Positions 45,101-52,684 of a stretch of DNA of 64,000 nucleotides are shown here, in pieces. The DNA is from an uncultured Bacteroidales bacterium. GTDB taxonomy: Bacteria > Bacteroidota > Bacteroidia > Bacteroidales > UBA932. Location of the stretch: contig CAKVDS010000002.1 in the NCBI GenBank assembly GCA_934726455.1, positions 62,001 through 126,000 of the forward strand, in the 5' to 3' direction. How positions within the stretch are numbered: the first letter of the stretch is position 1; each line of letters begins with the position of its first letter. Made by a program: the position numbers and the translations under genes. Below the pieces are notes generated by a model. The model was not told the DNA's origin. It worked only from the letters and a program-made list of their open reading frames with translations, and made no database searches.

Positions 45101-45181
45101 TTTCACCGTTACGCTCTGCGCATACGCTGCCAGCGATAGACAGCCCAACAGAAGCGTGGTCGCTAAAGTTTTTAAACTCAT
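42125..45181 (-). CDS. SusC/RagA-family TonB-dependent outer-membrane transporter
   Basis: 1,018 residues from ATG 45179-45181, where a signal peptide begins (LKTLATTLLLGCLSLAAYAQ); an in-frame extension of 23 codons upstream lies in the leader and is rejected. Order: carboxypeptidase-D-like domain (about 25-100), plug (EEAVAIGYGTQRRSDVTGSI onward, with GSRGANGVILITT), and a 22-strand barrel ending in the aromatic NYLFGINLTF. Together with SusD it imports oligosaccharides or peptides using TonB energy. No glycosidase gene is adjacent, which is unusual for a complete polysaccharide utilisation locus. Confidence 0.97.
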   Translation of the reverse strand: MSLKTLATTLLLGCLSLAAYAQSVTVKGVVKDESGQTVIGAAVLEKGVQQNGVTTGADGTFSIDVKSKNATLVVSCIGYVEKEVKLDGKTHQIIVLDEDAQLLEEAVAIGYGTQRRSDVTGSIASVGGDVLREVPATNISYALQNRVAGVEMTQTSSQPGAAMQIRIRGQRSLTASNDPLIVLDGIPFMGSISDINPNDIKSMDILKDASSTAIYGSRGANGVILITTNRGLEGSPAKVSYNGYVGAKTVFARYPMMQGEKFVQMRALAGKFSNGDDEADNVNTDWQDLFYRTGMVNSHDVSVAGGTRGGNYSFGAGYYRDESVVPTQYYDRYSIHSSFDQGVGKYFRFGLATNSSYSMNHGNQIGLYNILSASPIADPYNADGSLKRTIKTANDETWVMTRDVVEGLKDEWINETASLASYNNFYGEVQAPWVKGLKYRINIGLNYRGSKTGTYTGVGVNNTNPNTESSASIMHQETLNWTVEHLLSYDRTFADKHKVSAVAMYSAEQTKFTQSHMSAQDIPSPDFQYYNLGHALGTKTINPAYQGYWMAGLVSWMGRVSYSYDNKYMLMATVRSDGSSRLAKGHQWHTYPAVSLGWNMKRESFMEDIQWLDALKLRAGYGQTSNQAVSPYSTLGSLATRPYNFGDTFATGYYVSTLPNDLLGWEYSSTWNFGVDFALFNNRLSGTVEYYTQKTSDLLLNVSLPGTAGVGSYTGNVGNTENKGIELTLNGTIIDNLDGWTWDAGLNLYANRNRIVSLASGADRDEGNGWFVGYPIDVIYDYQYEGIWQQDDKYLDILVPGGNVGMIKVKYTGDYNEDGTPTRSINASDRQIQSMEPKFQGGFNTRVAYKGFELSAVGAFKCGGILISSLHSSSGYLNMLTGRRGNVDVDYWTPENTGARYPLPGGIQDGDNPKYGSTLGYFDASYIKLRTITLAYTFDNMNWLRKLGASNLRVYATVQNPFVIYAPFTSECGLDPETNSYNDQNVAVSMKSGSHSLPIIGTNSPTTRNYLFGINLTF

Positions 45182-45247
45182 AAAAATTGATCTTTGGTTA
45201 AAATTATGATTTACATAACTGTTTTTCGTGCCTGTGGTCAGACATTG

Positions 45248-45255
45248 CAAAAGTA
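45248..45255 (-). promoter_or_regulatory. susC -7 box
   Basis: TACTTTTG on the minus strand, 66 bases before the susC ATG. No TTTG at -33, as expected for an activator-dependent promoter. Confidence 0.5.
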
Positions 45256-45256
45256 A

Positions 45257-45271
45257 CTTCCGGAATGGAAG
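45257..45271. promoter_or_regulatory. Inverted repeat upstream of the susC -7 box
   Basis: CTTCC-5 bases-GGAAG, containing the 8-bp palindrome TTCCGGAA, directly upstream of the -7 box where an HTCS regulator would bind. Short, so chance cannot be excluded. Confidence 0.3.
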
Positions 45272-45324
45272 AGTGTATCATTTAAGGTTACATAAATCTA
45301 CGGGCGCGTTACAATGACAAACAA

Positions 45325-45355
45325 AGCGGCCCGACGGAAAATCCGCCGGGCCGCT
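45325..45355 (-). terminator. Terminator of the recA-trpS operon
   Basis: GC-rich stem AGCGGCCCG-x-CGG paired with CCG-x-CGGGCCGCT around an AAAAT loop. It starts 25 bases after the trpS stop, and lies between trpS and the susC promoter, insulating the two. Confidence 0.8.
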
Positions 45356-45380
45356 GTTTAAAAACCATGTTACCTTTCTG

Positions 45381-46529
45381 TTATTTCATGTAACGTCCGG
45401 ACCGGGATGCCACCATTGACGAAAGGACATCCGGATCGAAGTAATTGATCTTCATCGCACGCTTGACCTCGGAAAGAGTCTGCGCGGCAGCAGCACGCGC
45501 CACCTCGGATCCTTTGCGCAACACCTCATACACATACGGTATGTCCTGCTCAAGCTCGGCACGCCGTTCCCTGATGGGAGCGAGAGTATCGTTGAGTACA
45601 GCGTTGAGGAACGTCTTTATCATCATGTCCCCGAGACCTCCGGCACGGTACTGTGCCTTCACCTCATCGAGCGAAGCGAAATCAAAGCTCTGCTTCTTTC
45701 CGTGGAAACAATCACCGAACTTGGAAAAATGTTCCGGCTTGCAGAAAGCGTCAAGATAAGTGAAGACCGTGTTGCCTTCCACCTTGCCAGGATCGCTCAC
45801 CTGAAGATGCCCCGGGTCGGTATACATGCTCTTGACCTTCGCCCAGACATCTTCCGCAGAATCCGCAAGATAGATACAGTTGCCAAGGGACTTGCTCATC
45901 TTGGCCCGTCCGTCCGTACCGGGAAGACGCCGGCACGCATCACTGTCCGGAAGCAGGATGTCCGGCTCCACAAGCACAGGGGAATATGTCGAATTGAACT
46001 TGCGGACAATCTCTCTGGTCTGCTCTATCATCGGCTCCTGATCCTCCCCCACCGGCACAGTGTCGGCCTTGAATGCCGTGATGTCGGCCGCCTGGCTGAT
46101 CGGGTAGCAGAAAAATCCCACAGGCGTTCCAGCCTTGTTGTCGGAACCGTCAGCGCTGTCGGAAAAACCGCGAAGCTGTATTTCCTGCTTGACGGTCGGG
46201 TTGCGCTGAAGCCTCTGCACAGTCACAAGGTTCATGTAGAAGAACGTCAGTTCCGTAAGTTCACTGACCTGCGACTGGATGAAGAGGGTCGATTTCTCCG
46301 GGTCAAGACCGGCCGCCATATAATCAAGGGCGACTTCTATGATGTTGTCACGCACCTTGCCGGGGTTGTCGGCGTTGTCCGTCAAAGCCTGCGCGTCAGC
46401 TATCATTATGAAAATCTTGTCATAGAGCCCGCTGTTCTGGAGCTCAACCCTGCGGCGCAGAGAGCCGACATAATGGCCTATGTGCAGACGCCCCGTAGGA
46501 CGGTCTCCGGTAAGTATTATCTTTCCCAT
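45381..46529 (-). CDS. trpS: Tryptophanyl-tRNA synthetase
   Basis: 382 residues, class I synthetase charging tRNA-Trp. Motifs: GDRPTGRLHIGHYVGSL (HIGH), VPVGEDQEPMIEQTREI for tryptophan and tRNA contacts, and KMSKSLGN. It is somewhat longer than the 330-residue E. coli form, with an insertion near residues 120-150 (SDSADGSDNKAGTPVGF). It starts 1 base after recA ends, so the genes are co-transcribed. Confidence 0.96.
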   Translation of the reverse strand: MGKIILTGDRPTGRLHIGHYVGSLRRRVELQNSGLYDKIFIMIADAQALTDNADNPGKVRDNIIEVALDYMAAGLDPEKSTLFIQSQVSELTELTFFYMNLVTVQRLQRNPTVKQEIQLRGFSDSADGSDNKAGTPVGFFCYPISQAADITAFKADTVPVGEDQEPMIEQTREIVRKFNSTYSPVLVEPDILLPDSDACRRLPGTDGRAKMSKSLGNCIYLADSAEDVWAKVKSMYTDPGHLQVSDPGKVEGNTVFTYLDAFCKPEHFSKFGDCFHGKKQSFDFASLDEVKAQYRAGGLGDMMIKTFLNAVLNDTLAPIRERRAELEQDIPYVYEVLRKGSEVARAAAAQTLSEVKRAMKINYFDPDVLSSMVASRSGRYMK

Positions 46530-46530
46530 G

Positions 46531-47559
46531 TCAGTCCTTCACTTTGTCAAGCATCTCCCTTACCTTGCCCTCGATCTCCTGGCACAGCTCAAGATTGTCC
46601 TTGAGCAGCTGCTTGACCGCAGCCATGCCCTGAGCCAGCTTCTGGTCATTGTAACTGAACCAGCTTCCGCTCTTGTGGATGATGTCGAAAGACACGGCGA
46701 GATCCACAATCTCCGCTATGTGCGAAATCCCTTCGCCGTAGACAATGTCGAACTCCGCTTTCTTGAACGGCGGAGCCATCTTGTTCTTGACGACCTTCAC
46801 CTTGGTCCTGTTGCCCAACGCCTCATCCCCGTCCTTGAGCTGCGTGGTACGGCGCACATCCAGACGGACGGAAGCATAGAACTTGAGGGCGTTGCCGCCC
46901 GTGGTCGTCTCCGGATTGCCGAACATGACACCTATCTTCTCACGGAGCTGGTTGATGAAGATGCAGCAGGTGTTGGTCTTCGCGATATTGGCCGTGAGCT
47001 TGCGGAGAGCCTGGCTCATAAGCCTCGCCTGAAGTCCGACCTTGTTGTCGCCCATCTCCCCTTCTATCTCGGCCTTCGGTGTGAGGGCCGCCACGGAGTC
47101 GATGACGATGATGTCGATGGCACCGCTCCTGATAAGGTTGTCAGCTATCTCAAGGGCCTGTTCGCCGTTGTCCGGCTGCGAGATGAGCAGGGTTTCCAGA
47201 TTCACACCCAGAGCCTGGGCATAACTTCTGTCGAAAGCATGCTCGGCATCTATCATCGCCGCTATGCCTCCGGCCTTCTGCGCCTCCGCTATGGCGTGTA
47301 TGGCGAGAGTCGTCTTGCCGCTGGACTCGGGTCCGTAGATCTCCACGATGCGCCCGCGCGGATATCCCCCGATGCCGAGCGCATGGTCAAGCGCTATCGA
47401 CCCCGAGGGGATGACCTGCACATCCCATTTGGGCTGATCGCCCAACGTCATTATGGTACCCTTTCCGTAATCTTTTTCAATCTTGTCGATAGTGGCCTGC
47501 AGCGCCTTGTGTTTCGCAGCGTTCACATCCTGCCCCTGTACTTCAACATCTTTAGCCAT
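46531..47559 (-). CDS. recA: Recombinase RecA
   Basis: 342 residues, cytosolic strand-exchange ATPase and SOS co-protease. Motifs: Walker A GPESSGKTTLAIHAIAEAQ, AFDRSYAQALGVN, Walker B IIVIDSVAALTPKAEIEGEMGD, L2 region FINQLREKIGVMFGNPETTTGG. No SOS box was recognised in the leader. A 66-base leader follows a full consensus promoter. Confidence 0.98.
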   Translation of the reverse strand: MAKDVEVQGQDVNAAKHKALQATIDKIEKDYGKGTIMTLGDQPKWDVQVIPSGSIALDHALGIGGYPRGRIVEIYGPESSGKTTLAIHAIAEAQKAGGIAAMIDAEHAFDRSYAQALGVNLETLLISQPDNGEQALEIADNLIRSGAIDIIVIDSVAALTPKAEIEGEMGDNKVGLQARLMSQALRKLTANIAKTNTCCIFINQLREKIGVMFGNPETTTGGNALKFYASVRLDVRRTTQLKDGDEALGNRTKVKVVKNKMAPPFKKAEFDIVYGEGISHIAEIVDLAVSFDIIHKSGSWFSYNDQKLAQGMAAVKQLLKDNLELCQEIEGKVREMLDKVKD

Positions 47560-47625
47560 AAAGTCTTTGTTTTTAATAATTTATAAGTTTTTCTATAGTT
47601 CGCGGCGCAACGCGCCAAATCAAGA

Positions 47626-47656
47626 CAAAGATAGGAACAGTTTGGAGAATATCAAA
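47626..47656 (-). promoter_or_regulatory. recA promoter, Bacteroidetes consensus
   Basis: Minus-strand -7 box TATCTTTG (47626-47633) and -33 box TTTG (47653-47656), separated by exactly 19 bases. Confidence 0.8.
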
Positions 47657-47664
47657 ACAGTTTC

Positions 47665-47672
47665 TAATTTTG
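47665..47672 (+). promoter_or_regulatory. rlmN -7 box
   Basis: TAATTTTG, 26 bases before the rlmN ATG. Divergent from the recA promoter. Confidence 0.55.
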
Positions 47673-47698
47673 TCTCCATATATAAAAAGTGATGCGGG

Positions 47699-48742
47699 AT
47701 GAAAGAAAAACTCTTGGGAAAAAGCCTCGAAGAACTTCAGGAAGCGGCTGCATCCTGCGGTCTGAAGCCGTTCGTGGGGAAGCAGCTCGCTGACTGGCTC
47801 TATGTCAAAAAAGTGCAGTCCTGGGACAGGATGGCCAACATCTCCAAGTCTGCACGGGAGAGCCTTTCAGCCCGGTTCGACCTTGGCATCGCAGCTCCGG
47901 CCGGGCGGGCCCTTTCATCCGACGGCACGGCCAAATACCTCTTCCCTGTCTGCTGCCCGAGACCTGACGGGGCGGAAGAATCCATGATAGAAGCCGTCAT
48001 GATACCGGACGACGAGCGCAGGACCCTATGCGTGAGTTCGCAGGCCGGATGCCGCATGGGATGCCGCTTCTGCATGACAGGACGGCAGGGCTTCCACGGC
48101 AATCTCAGCCGCGCGGACATCCTCAACCAGTTCATCAGCATCGACGAGGCCGCAAGCCTCACGAACACCGTCTTCATGGGCATGGGCGAGCCGATGGACA
48201 ATTATGACGAGGTCAGCGCGGCCATCAGGGTCCTCACCGCCCCGTGGGGTTTCGCCTGGAGTCCGAAGAGGGTGACAGTAAGTACAGTGGGCGTGATTCC
48301 AAATCTTAGAAGATATCTTGAAGAGGAGCGCTGCCACATAGCCGTCAGCCTGCACAACCCGTTCCATGATGAGCGGCTCGAAATGATGCCGGCAGAAAAG
48401 GCGTGGCCGATCGCCGACGTCATAGACCTTTTGAGAAGATACGACTTCAGCGGACAGAGGCGGGTGAGCTTCGAATACACGATGTTCTCCGGATTCAACG
48501 ATGACAAACGCCACGCTGACGCCCTCATCCGCCTGCTGCGCGGTCTGGAGTGCCGCGTCAACCTCATACGTTTCCACAAAATCCCTGATTTCCCGTATGA
48601 GACCACTTCAGAGAAAAAGATGGAAGACTTCAGGGACAGACTCAACAACAACGGAATATTATGCACAATAAGAGCATCGAGAGGGGAAGACATCCTCGCA
48701 GCCTGCGGACTGCTCGCAGGTCAGCACTCTCAGCGGCACTGA
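47699..48742 (+). CDS. rlmN: Dual-specificity rRNA/tRNA adenine C2-methyltransferase RlmN
   Basis: 347 residues, radical SAM enzyme that methylates A2503 of 23S rRNA and A37 of some tRNAs. Cluster cysteines are C118, C122 and C125 (CRMGCRFC). The methyl-carrying Cys is C336 in ILAACGLL, preceded by CTIRASRGED. Its last 82 bases also encode the start and signal peptide of the next gene in another frame. Confidence 0.96.
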   Translation: MKEKLLGKSLEELQEAAASCGLKPFVGKQLADWLYVKKVQSWDRMANISKSARESLSARFDLGIAAPAGRALSSDGTAKYLFPVCCPRPDGAEESMIEAVMIPDDERRTLCVSSQAGCRMGCRFCMTGRQGFHGNLSRADILNQFISIDEAASLTNTVFMGMGEPMDNYDEVSAAIRVLTAPWGFAWSPKRVTVSTVGVIPNLRRYLEEERCHIAVSLHNPFHDERLEMMPAEKAWPIADVIDLLRRYDFSGQRRVSFEYTMFSGFNDDKRHADALIRLLRGLECRVNLIRFHKIPDFPYETTSEKKMEDFRDRLNNNGILCTIRASRGEDILAACGLLAGQHSQRH

Positions 48743-51117
48743 TCATATTTTTCTGCCTCGGGGCAGCCGCACAGCAATATCCCAACGGACTGTCGGTGGA
48801 CAGCGCCGACCCGTCACGCGACTCCGTATTCATCAAGCAGATACGCAACAAGATGAATTATATCCGCTCGCGCGAGCACAGACCGACCGTCGCCCTGCTC
48901 CTCTCAGGAGGCGGAGCCAAGGGGGCGGCTGAAGTCGGGGTGATTCGCTATCTGGAAGAGATCGGCATGCCGGTGGACATGGTGCTCGGCACAAGCATCG
49001 GCGGACTCATCGGCGGACTCTATTCGATAGGATACCGGACGGAGGAGTTCACTGAACTATTCACCTCGCAGGACTGGGGCGTCATGCTCTCGGACGCGAT
49101 CCCCCAAAAGTACATACCGTACACCACCAAGATGTACAACGCCAAATATGTGGTGACCATACCGTTCCACAACGCGTCTGAAGTGCTGGACGAGAAACGC
49201 GCCCGCAACCGTGAGACCGACAGGATGATCGACGAGAGGCAGTCTCTGATAAGTTCTCTGCCGTCAGGATATGCCGACGGATTCAATGTCAACAACCTGC
49301 TGTCAAGCCTCACGGTAGGATACCAGGACAGCATAGCGTTCCGTGACCTGCCCGTCCCGTTCGTCTGCGTGGCCACAGATGTCGTATCCAACAAAGCAAA
49401 GAACTGGGGTTCGGGGTCGCTCAAGACCGCCATGCGCTCCACCATGTCAATCCCGGGGCTGTTCGCTCCCGTACGTACCGGCGGCATGATTCTGGTGGAC
49501 GGCGGGACGCGCAACAATTTCCCTGCCGACATCGCCCGTGCCATGGGGGCCGACTATATAATAGGTGTCGAACTCTCCGACCTCAGGCCCGGCTACGACC
49601 AGATCAACAACCTCGGGGACATCGTCAACCAGTTCATCAGCATGCTCGGCAAAGACGCTTTCGACAAGAATGTGCCTATACCGGACATACTCATAAAACC
49701 GTCCATCGCAGAATACAACATGCTGAGTTTCAACAGGACGGCGGTGGACACCATGATGGCGAGAGGATACAGGGCCGCTGTCGGGAAGAAAGACGAGCTG
49801 CTCAGATTGAGGGACGAAGTCGGGAAAGCCAAAGAAAAAACAGGCCGGAAAGCCGTCAACATAGCCCTGACCCCTGTCAAGGTGGATGAAGTGAGATTTA
49901 CAGGCGTGAGCGGACACGAAGAGCGACTGCTCGCCGGGCTGGTCGGCATCATGCCGGGAGACAGCCTGGACAAAGCCAAAATCGATGATGCCATGTGCAA
50001 ACTTCAGGCGACCGGGGCATTCTCATCCGTCAAATATTCACTGCTCGGCAGTGAAGAACCGTACAATCTCGTGTTCGAATGCACCACATCCCCTACAAAC
50101 AGCATCGGATTCGGAATAAGGATGGATACCGTGGAGTGGGTGTCGATGCTGTTCAACATGGGCCTCAACACGAACCGGCTGACAGGTTCGCGCTTCAACT
50201 TCAACGCCAAGATAGGCCAGAACCTGAGGGCGTCAGCCCACTATGCCTACAACAAGGCAGGCCTGCCTACCCTCAACCTCGAAGCCGCAGCCTTCCGTTA
50301 CAAGGGAAGCATATCAGACGGTGCTGACGCGATGGAGATGGACGCATCGTTCTGGGGGCACAAAGAACAATTCTACCTGACCGATGTCAGGTGGACCAAA
50401 GCCAATTTCAAGATCGGCATCAAGAATGACTTCTACTCATTCAACGAGAATACAGTTGTCGGCAGCATGATAAATGCCTACCTCGGAAAGAACGCACTCA
50501 AGGGAGACTTTGTAGGGGCCTTTGCCAAGGGGAACTGGTACTCTTTCGATGACTACTACTATCCGTCAAAAGGGGCCAGCCTCGCGCTTGCCGCAAACTA
50601 CGACTTCCTCCGCCTCGGAGAGAAAGACTTCACTCCAATCCTGATGCTCGGCGCCGACTACAAGAAAGTGTTCCCGATTGGAGAGAAGGCAGCGATAATA
50701 GCCGACCTGCACGCCCGGAGCATCATCAACAGCGGAGCGGCTGACAGCAACAATGTCGATGCGCAGATGTCATTGATGCACAGCAACATATTCGGAGGTT
50801 TCATAAAAGGCCGCTTCACAGAATTCCAGGTTCCGTTCTTCGCTGTTAACAATGTGGCGTTCGCGGCCGACCACATCGCCACCGCCGTTCTGGAGTGCAG
50901 GTTCAACCCATATAAGAAACTATACCTCTCCGCGCTGGCCGGCATCGAAGAAAGCAACGACAACTTCTCCGGATTCATCACCGAATACAATCCGGACTGC
51001 GTAGCTGTCGGACTTGAGGCGGCATACAATTTCATCGGCGGTCCGATCAAGATCAACGCCCACTGGTCAAAGGCTTTCGGCTGGGGAGCATACGCTTCGA
51101 TCGGATTCGACTTCTGA
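48661..51117 (+). CDS. Patatin-like phospholipase with POTRA and outer-membrane barrel (PlpD type)
   Basis: 818 residues. Signal peptide RSALSAALIIFFCLGAAAQ (about 20-38), patatin domain with oxyanion loop GGGAKG, nucleophile S112 in GTSIGG and D280 in DGGTRNNFP, a POTRA-like linker (about 395-480), and a beta-barrel ending in aromatic F (YASIGFDF). Such proteins secrete or display their lipase domain, like P. aeruginosa PlpD. The start must be ATG 48661 inside rlmN, because no other start precedes the signal peptide. Followed 4 bases later by recX. Confidence 0.9.
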   Translation: MHNKSIERGRHPRSLRTARRSALSAALIIFFCLGAAAQQYPNGLSVDSADPSRDSVFIKQIRNKMNYIRSREHRPTVALLLSGGGAKGAAEVGVIRYLEEIGMPVDMVLGTSIGGLIGGLYSIGYRTEEFTELFTSQDWGVMLSDAIPQKYIPYTTKMYNAKYVVTIPFHNASEVLDEKRARNRETDRMIDERQSLISSLPSGYADGFNVNNLLSSLTVGYQDSIAFRDLPVPFVCVATDVVSNKAKNWGSGSLKTAMRSTMSIPGLFAPVRTGGMILVDGGTRNNFPADIARAMGADYIIGVELSDLRPGYDQINNLGDIVNQFISMLGKDAFDKNVPIPDILIKPSIAEYNMLSFNRTAVDTMMARGYRAAVGKKDELLRLRDEVGKAKEKTGRKAVNIALTPVKVDEVRFTGVSGHEERLLAGLVGIMPGDSLDKAKIDDAMCKLQATGAFSSVKYSLLGSEEPYNLVFECTTSPTNSIGFGIRMDTVEWVSMLFNMGLNTNRLTGSRFNFNAKIGQNLRASAHYAYNKAGLPTLNLEAAAFRYKGSISDGADAMEMDASFWGHKEQFYLTDVRWTKANFKIGIKNDFYSFNENTVVGSMINAYLGKNALKGDFVGAFAKGNWYSFDDYYYPSKGASLALAANYDFLRLGEKDFTPILMLGADYKKVFPIGEKAAIIADLHARSIINSGAADSNNVDAQMSLMHSNIFGGFIKGRFTEFQVPFFAVNNVAFAADHIATAVLECRFNPYKKLYLSALAGIEESNDNFSGFITEYNPDCVAVGLEAAYNFIGGPIKINAHWSKAFGWGAYASIGFDF

Positions 51118-51121
51118 CGTC

Positions 51122-51601
51122 ATGGACGAAAAAGGAAAAAGAGTGCTGAACCGTCTTCAGGCGATGTGCGCACGGAGAGAGTATTGTCTTGCGGACATAA
51201 GGAAGAAAGCCGCGGAGAGACTTGACGGAGACAAGGATGCGGCAGAAGAGATAGTGTCCATGCTTGTGAAAGACAGGTTTGTCGATGAGACGCGCTATTC
51301 AGAAGCCTTCGTCTCCGAGAAATCATCGCTCGGGGGATGGGGTTCCATAAAGATACGCAGAGCCTTGACTGCAAAGGGAATACCGTCTGACATCATCGCC
51401 GGCGCGCTGTCAGGCATGGACCATGACAAGGCCGGCGCGAAACTGGAGAAACTGATGGGCAACAAATGGCGTTCGCTACAAGGTGATCCGCAAGCCAGAC
51501 TCAAGCTGCTGCGCTATGCCCTGTCCCGCGGATACGACTATGACGAGATCCGTCCGGTCGCGGACAGGCTCATTTGCGGACAGGACGAAGACGGAATTTG
51601 A
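51122..51601 (+). CDS. recX: Regulatory protein RecX
   Basis: 159 residues from ATG 51122 (MDEKGKRVLNRL). Helical three-repeat pattern with CARREYCLADIRKK, DRFVDETRYSEAFVSEK, GWGSIKIRRALTAKGI and the final LLRYALSRGYDYDEI. RecX inhibits RecA filaments. It is not beside recA but lies 3.5 kb away in the rlmN transcript. The 3' end overlaps the opposing GNAT-like gene by 32 bases. Confidence 0.88.
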   Translation: MDEKGKRVLNRLQAMCARREYCLADIRKKAAERLDGDKDAAEEIVSMLVKDRFVDETRYSEAFVSEKSSLGGWGSIKIRRALTAKGIPSDIIAGALSGMDHDKAGAKLEKLMGNKWRSLQGDPQARLKLLRYALSRGYDYDEIRPVADRLICGQDEDGI

Positions 51602-52049
51602 TGTTGCGGTAGCCATTTCCCTCCACAATGCCCTCTTCGACAAAACCAAGGCGTCTGTAGACTTCACCCCCGTCCTGCTGCTCCGCGTCAGCATAGCTCA
51701 TGATATCATCCGGCTTGACATCTTCGATGAAAGCATTGAGCAGTTTGCTCATCCCTCCAATGACACGGATTTCCTTGAGAGAAGCATAACGTACCCATTC
51801 ATAGGAACTTATCTTCACACCGTCCTTCACCCAACGGCGTGCATTGGAAAAGGTGGCTACGGCCACCAGCGTCCCCTCGGGAAACTCGGTCTCACCGCTG
51901 CCGGTGCATCGCTCCACAAAAAGCCCGTAACGGTAACGGCTGCCCGTACTGCCGAGACGGTGATTGGCATTGAGAAACACAGCCGCCGCAGGCCCGTCTA
52001 TACGGCTGACACGGCAGTTCCGCGCGAATATGCACGTGGACGGCCCCAC
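51570..52049 (-). CDS. GNAT-fold acyltransferase-like protein (possibly Mom-like)
   Basis: 159 residues from GTG 52047-52049; no ATG gives the full domain. It opens with a NANHRLGSTGSRYRYGLF segment, then GTLVAVATFSNAR, a pyrophosphate-loop-like VIGGMSKLL, SYADAEQ, and a final Y-x2-LGF motif, together typical of GNAT acetyl-CoA transferases. The NH...G opening recalls the Mom-related branch that modifies nucleic acids, but this is a weak resemblance. It lies 3 bases after tdk, so a link to nucleotide metabolism is possible. Function unknown. Confidence 0.6.
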   Translation of the reverse strand: MGPSTCIFARNCRVSRIDGPAAAVFLNANHRLGSTGSRYRYGLFVERCTGSGETEFPEGTLVAVATFSNARRWVKDGVKISSYEWVRYASLKEIRVIGGMSKLLNAFIEDVKPDDIMSYADAEQQDGGEVYRRLGFVEEGIVEGNGYRNIKFRLRPVRK

Positions 52050-52052
52050 CCC

Positions 52053-52628
52053 CTACTGAGCCTCTTCGGCCATAGCTTCATTGAAGCACTCGCGGCACAG
52101 GGGCTCATAGACATCCTTCTCCCCGAGAAGCACAAGATCCCTGCTCTTGCTCAGGCGATGGGAGTGGTTGGCCAGATTGCCGCACCTGACACAGATGGCA
52201 TGAACCTTCTGCACATCTTCGGCCACAGCCATCAGCTTTGGGATGGGTCCGAACGGCACGCCCATGTAGTCGGTGTCAAGTCCGGCCACGATGACCCTTA
52301 TCCCCCTGTCCGCAAGTTCCTGGCACACATCCACAAGGCTCTCATCGAAAAACTGGGCCTCATCGACTCCCACCACCTGCACGTCATCCGCCACGGAGAG
52401 CATCTCGGAAGCCTTGCCTATGGGGGCCGAGCTTATCTTGTGGGAATCATGCGAGACGACCTCGACATCAGAGTAACGCCTGTCTATAGCCGGTTTGAAT
52501 ATGGCTATCTTCTGGTTGGCGAACTGCGCGCGGCGCAGACGGCGGATCAGCTCCTCGGTCTTGCCTGAGAACATGGAGCCGCAGACGACTTCTATGCAGC
52601 CCGATTTTTTGTGATTTTCAGAAAACAT
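52053..52628 (-). CDS. tdk: Thymidine kinase
   Basis: 191 residues, type II thymidine kinase. Phosphorylates thymidine in the salvage pathway. Walker A GSMFSGKTEELI, Walker B DEAQFF with catalytic Glu in VGVDEAQF, lasso-region zinc cysteines CVRCG and CREC. Its -7 box TATCTTTG lies next to the rsmI promoter. Confidence 0.95.
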   Translation of the reverse strand: MFSENHKKSGCIEVVCGSMFSGKTEELIRRLRRAQFANQKIAIFKPAIDRRYSDVEVVSHDSHKISSAPIGKASEMLSVADDVQVVGVDEAQFFDESLVDVCQELADRGIRVIVAGLDTDYMGVPFGPIPKLMAVAEDVQKVHAICVRCGNLANHSHRLSKSRDLVLLGEKDVYEPLCRECFNEAMAEEAQ

Positions 52629-52652
52629 TGCGTAGATTTGCAGTTAGGGCGA

Positions 52653-52669
52653 CAAAGATAATAATTTTG
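52653..52669. promoter_or_regulatory. Back-to-back -7 boxes of tdk and rsmI
   Basis: Minus-strand TATCTTTG (52653-52660) for tdk and plus-strand TAATTTTG (52662-52669) for rsmI, one base apart. The rsmI box helps choose the GTG start 15 bases downstream. Confidence 0.6.
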
Positions 52670-52684
52670 CCCGGCATTGAACAG

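Noticed and set aside
45182..45250. 23-codon N-terminal extension of SusC
   Set aside because: It would place the signal peptide internally and covers the predicted leader and transcription start.
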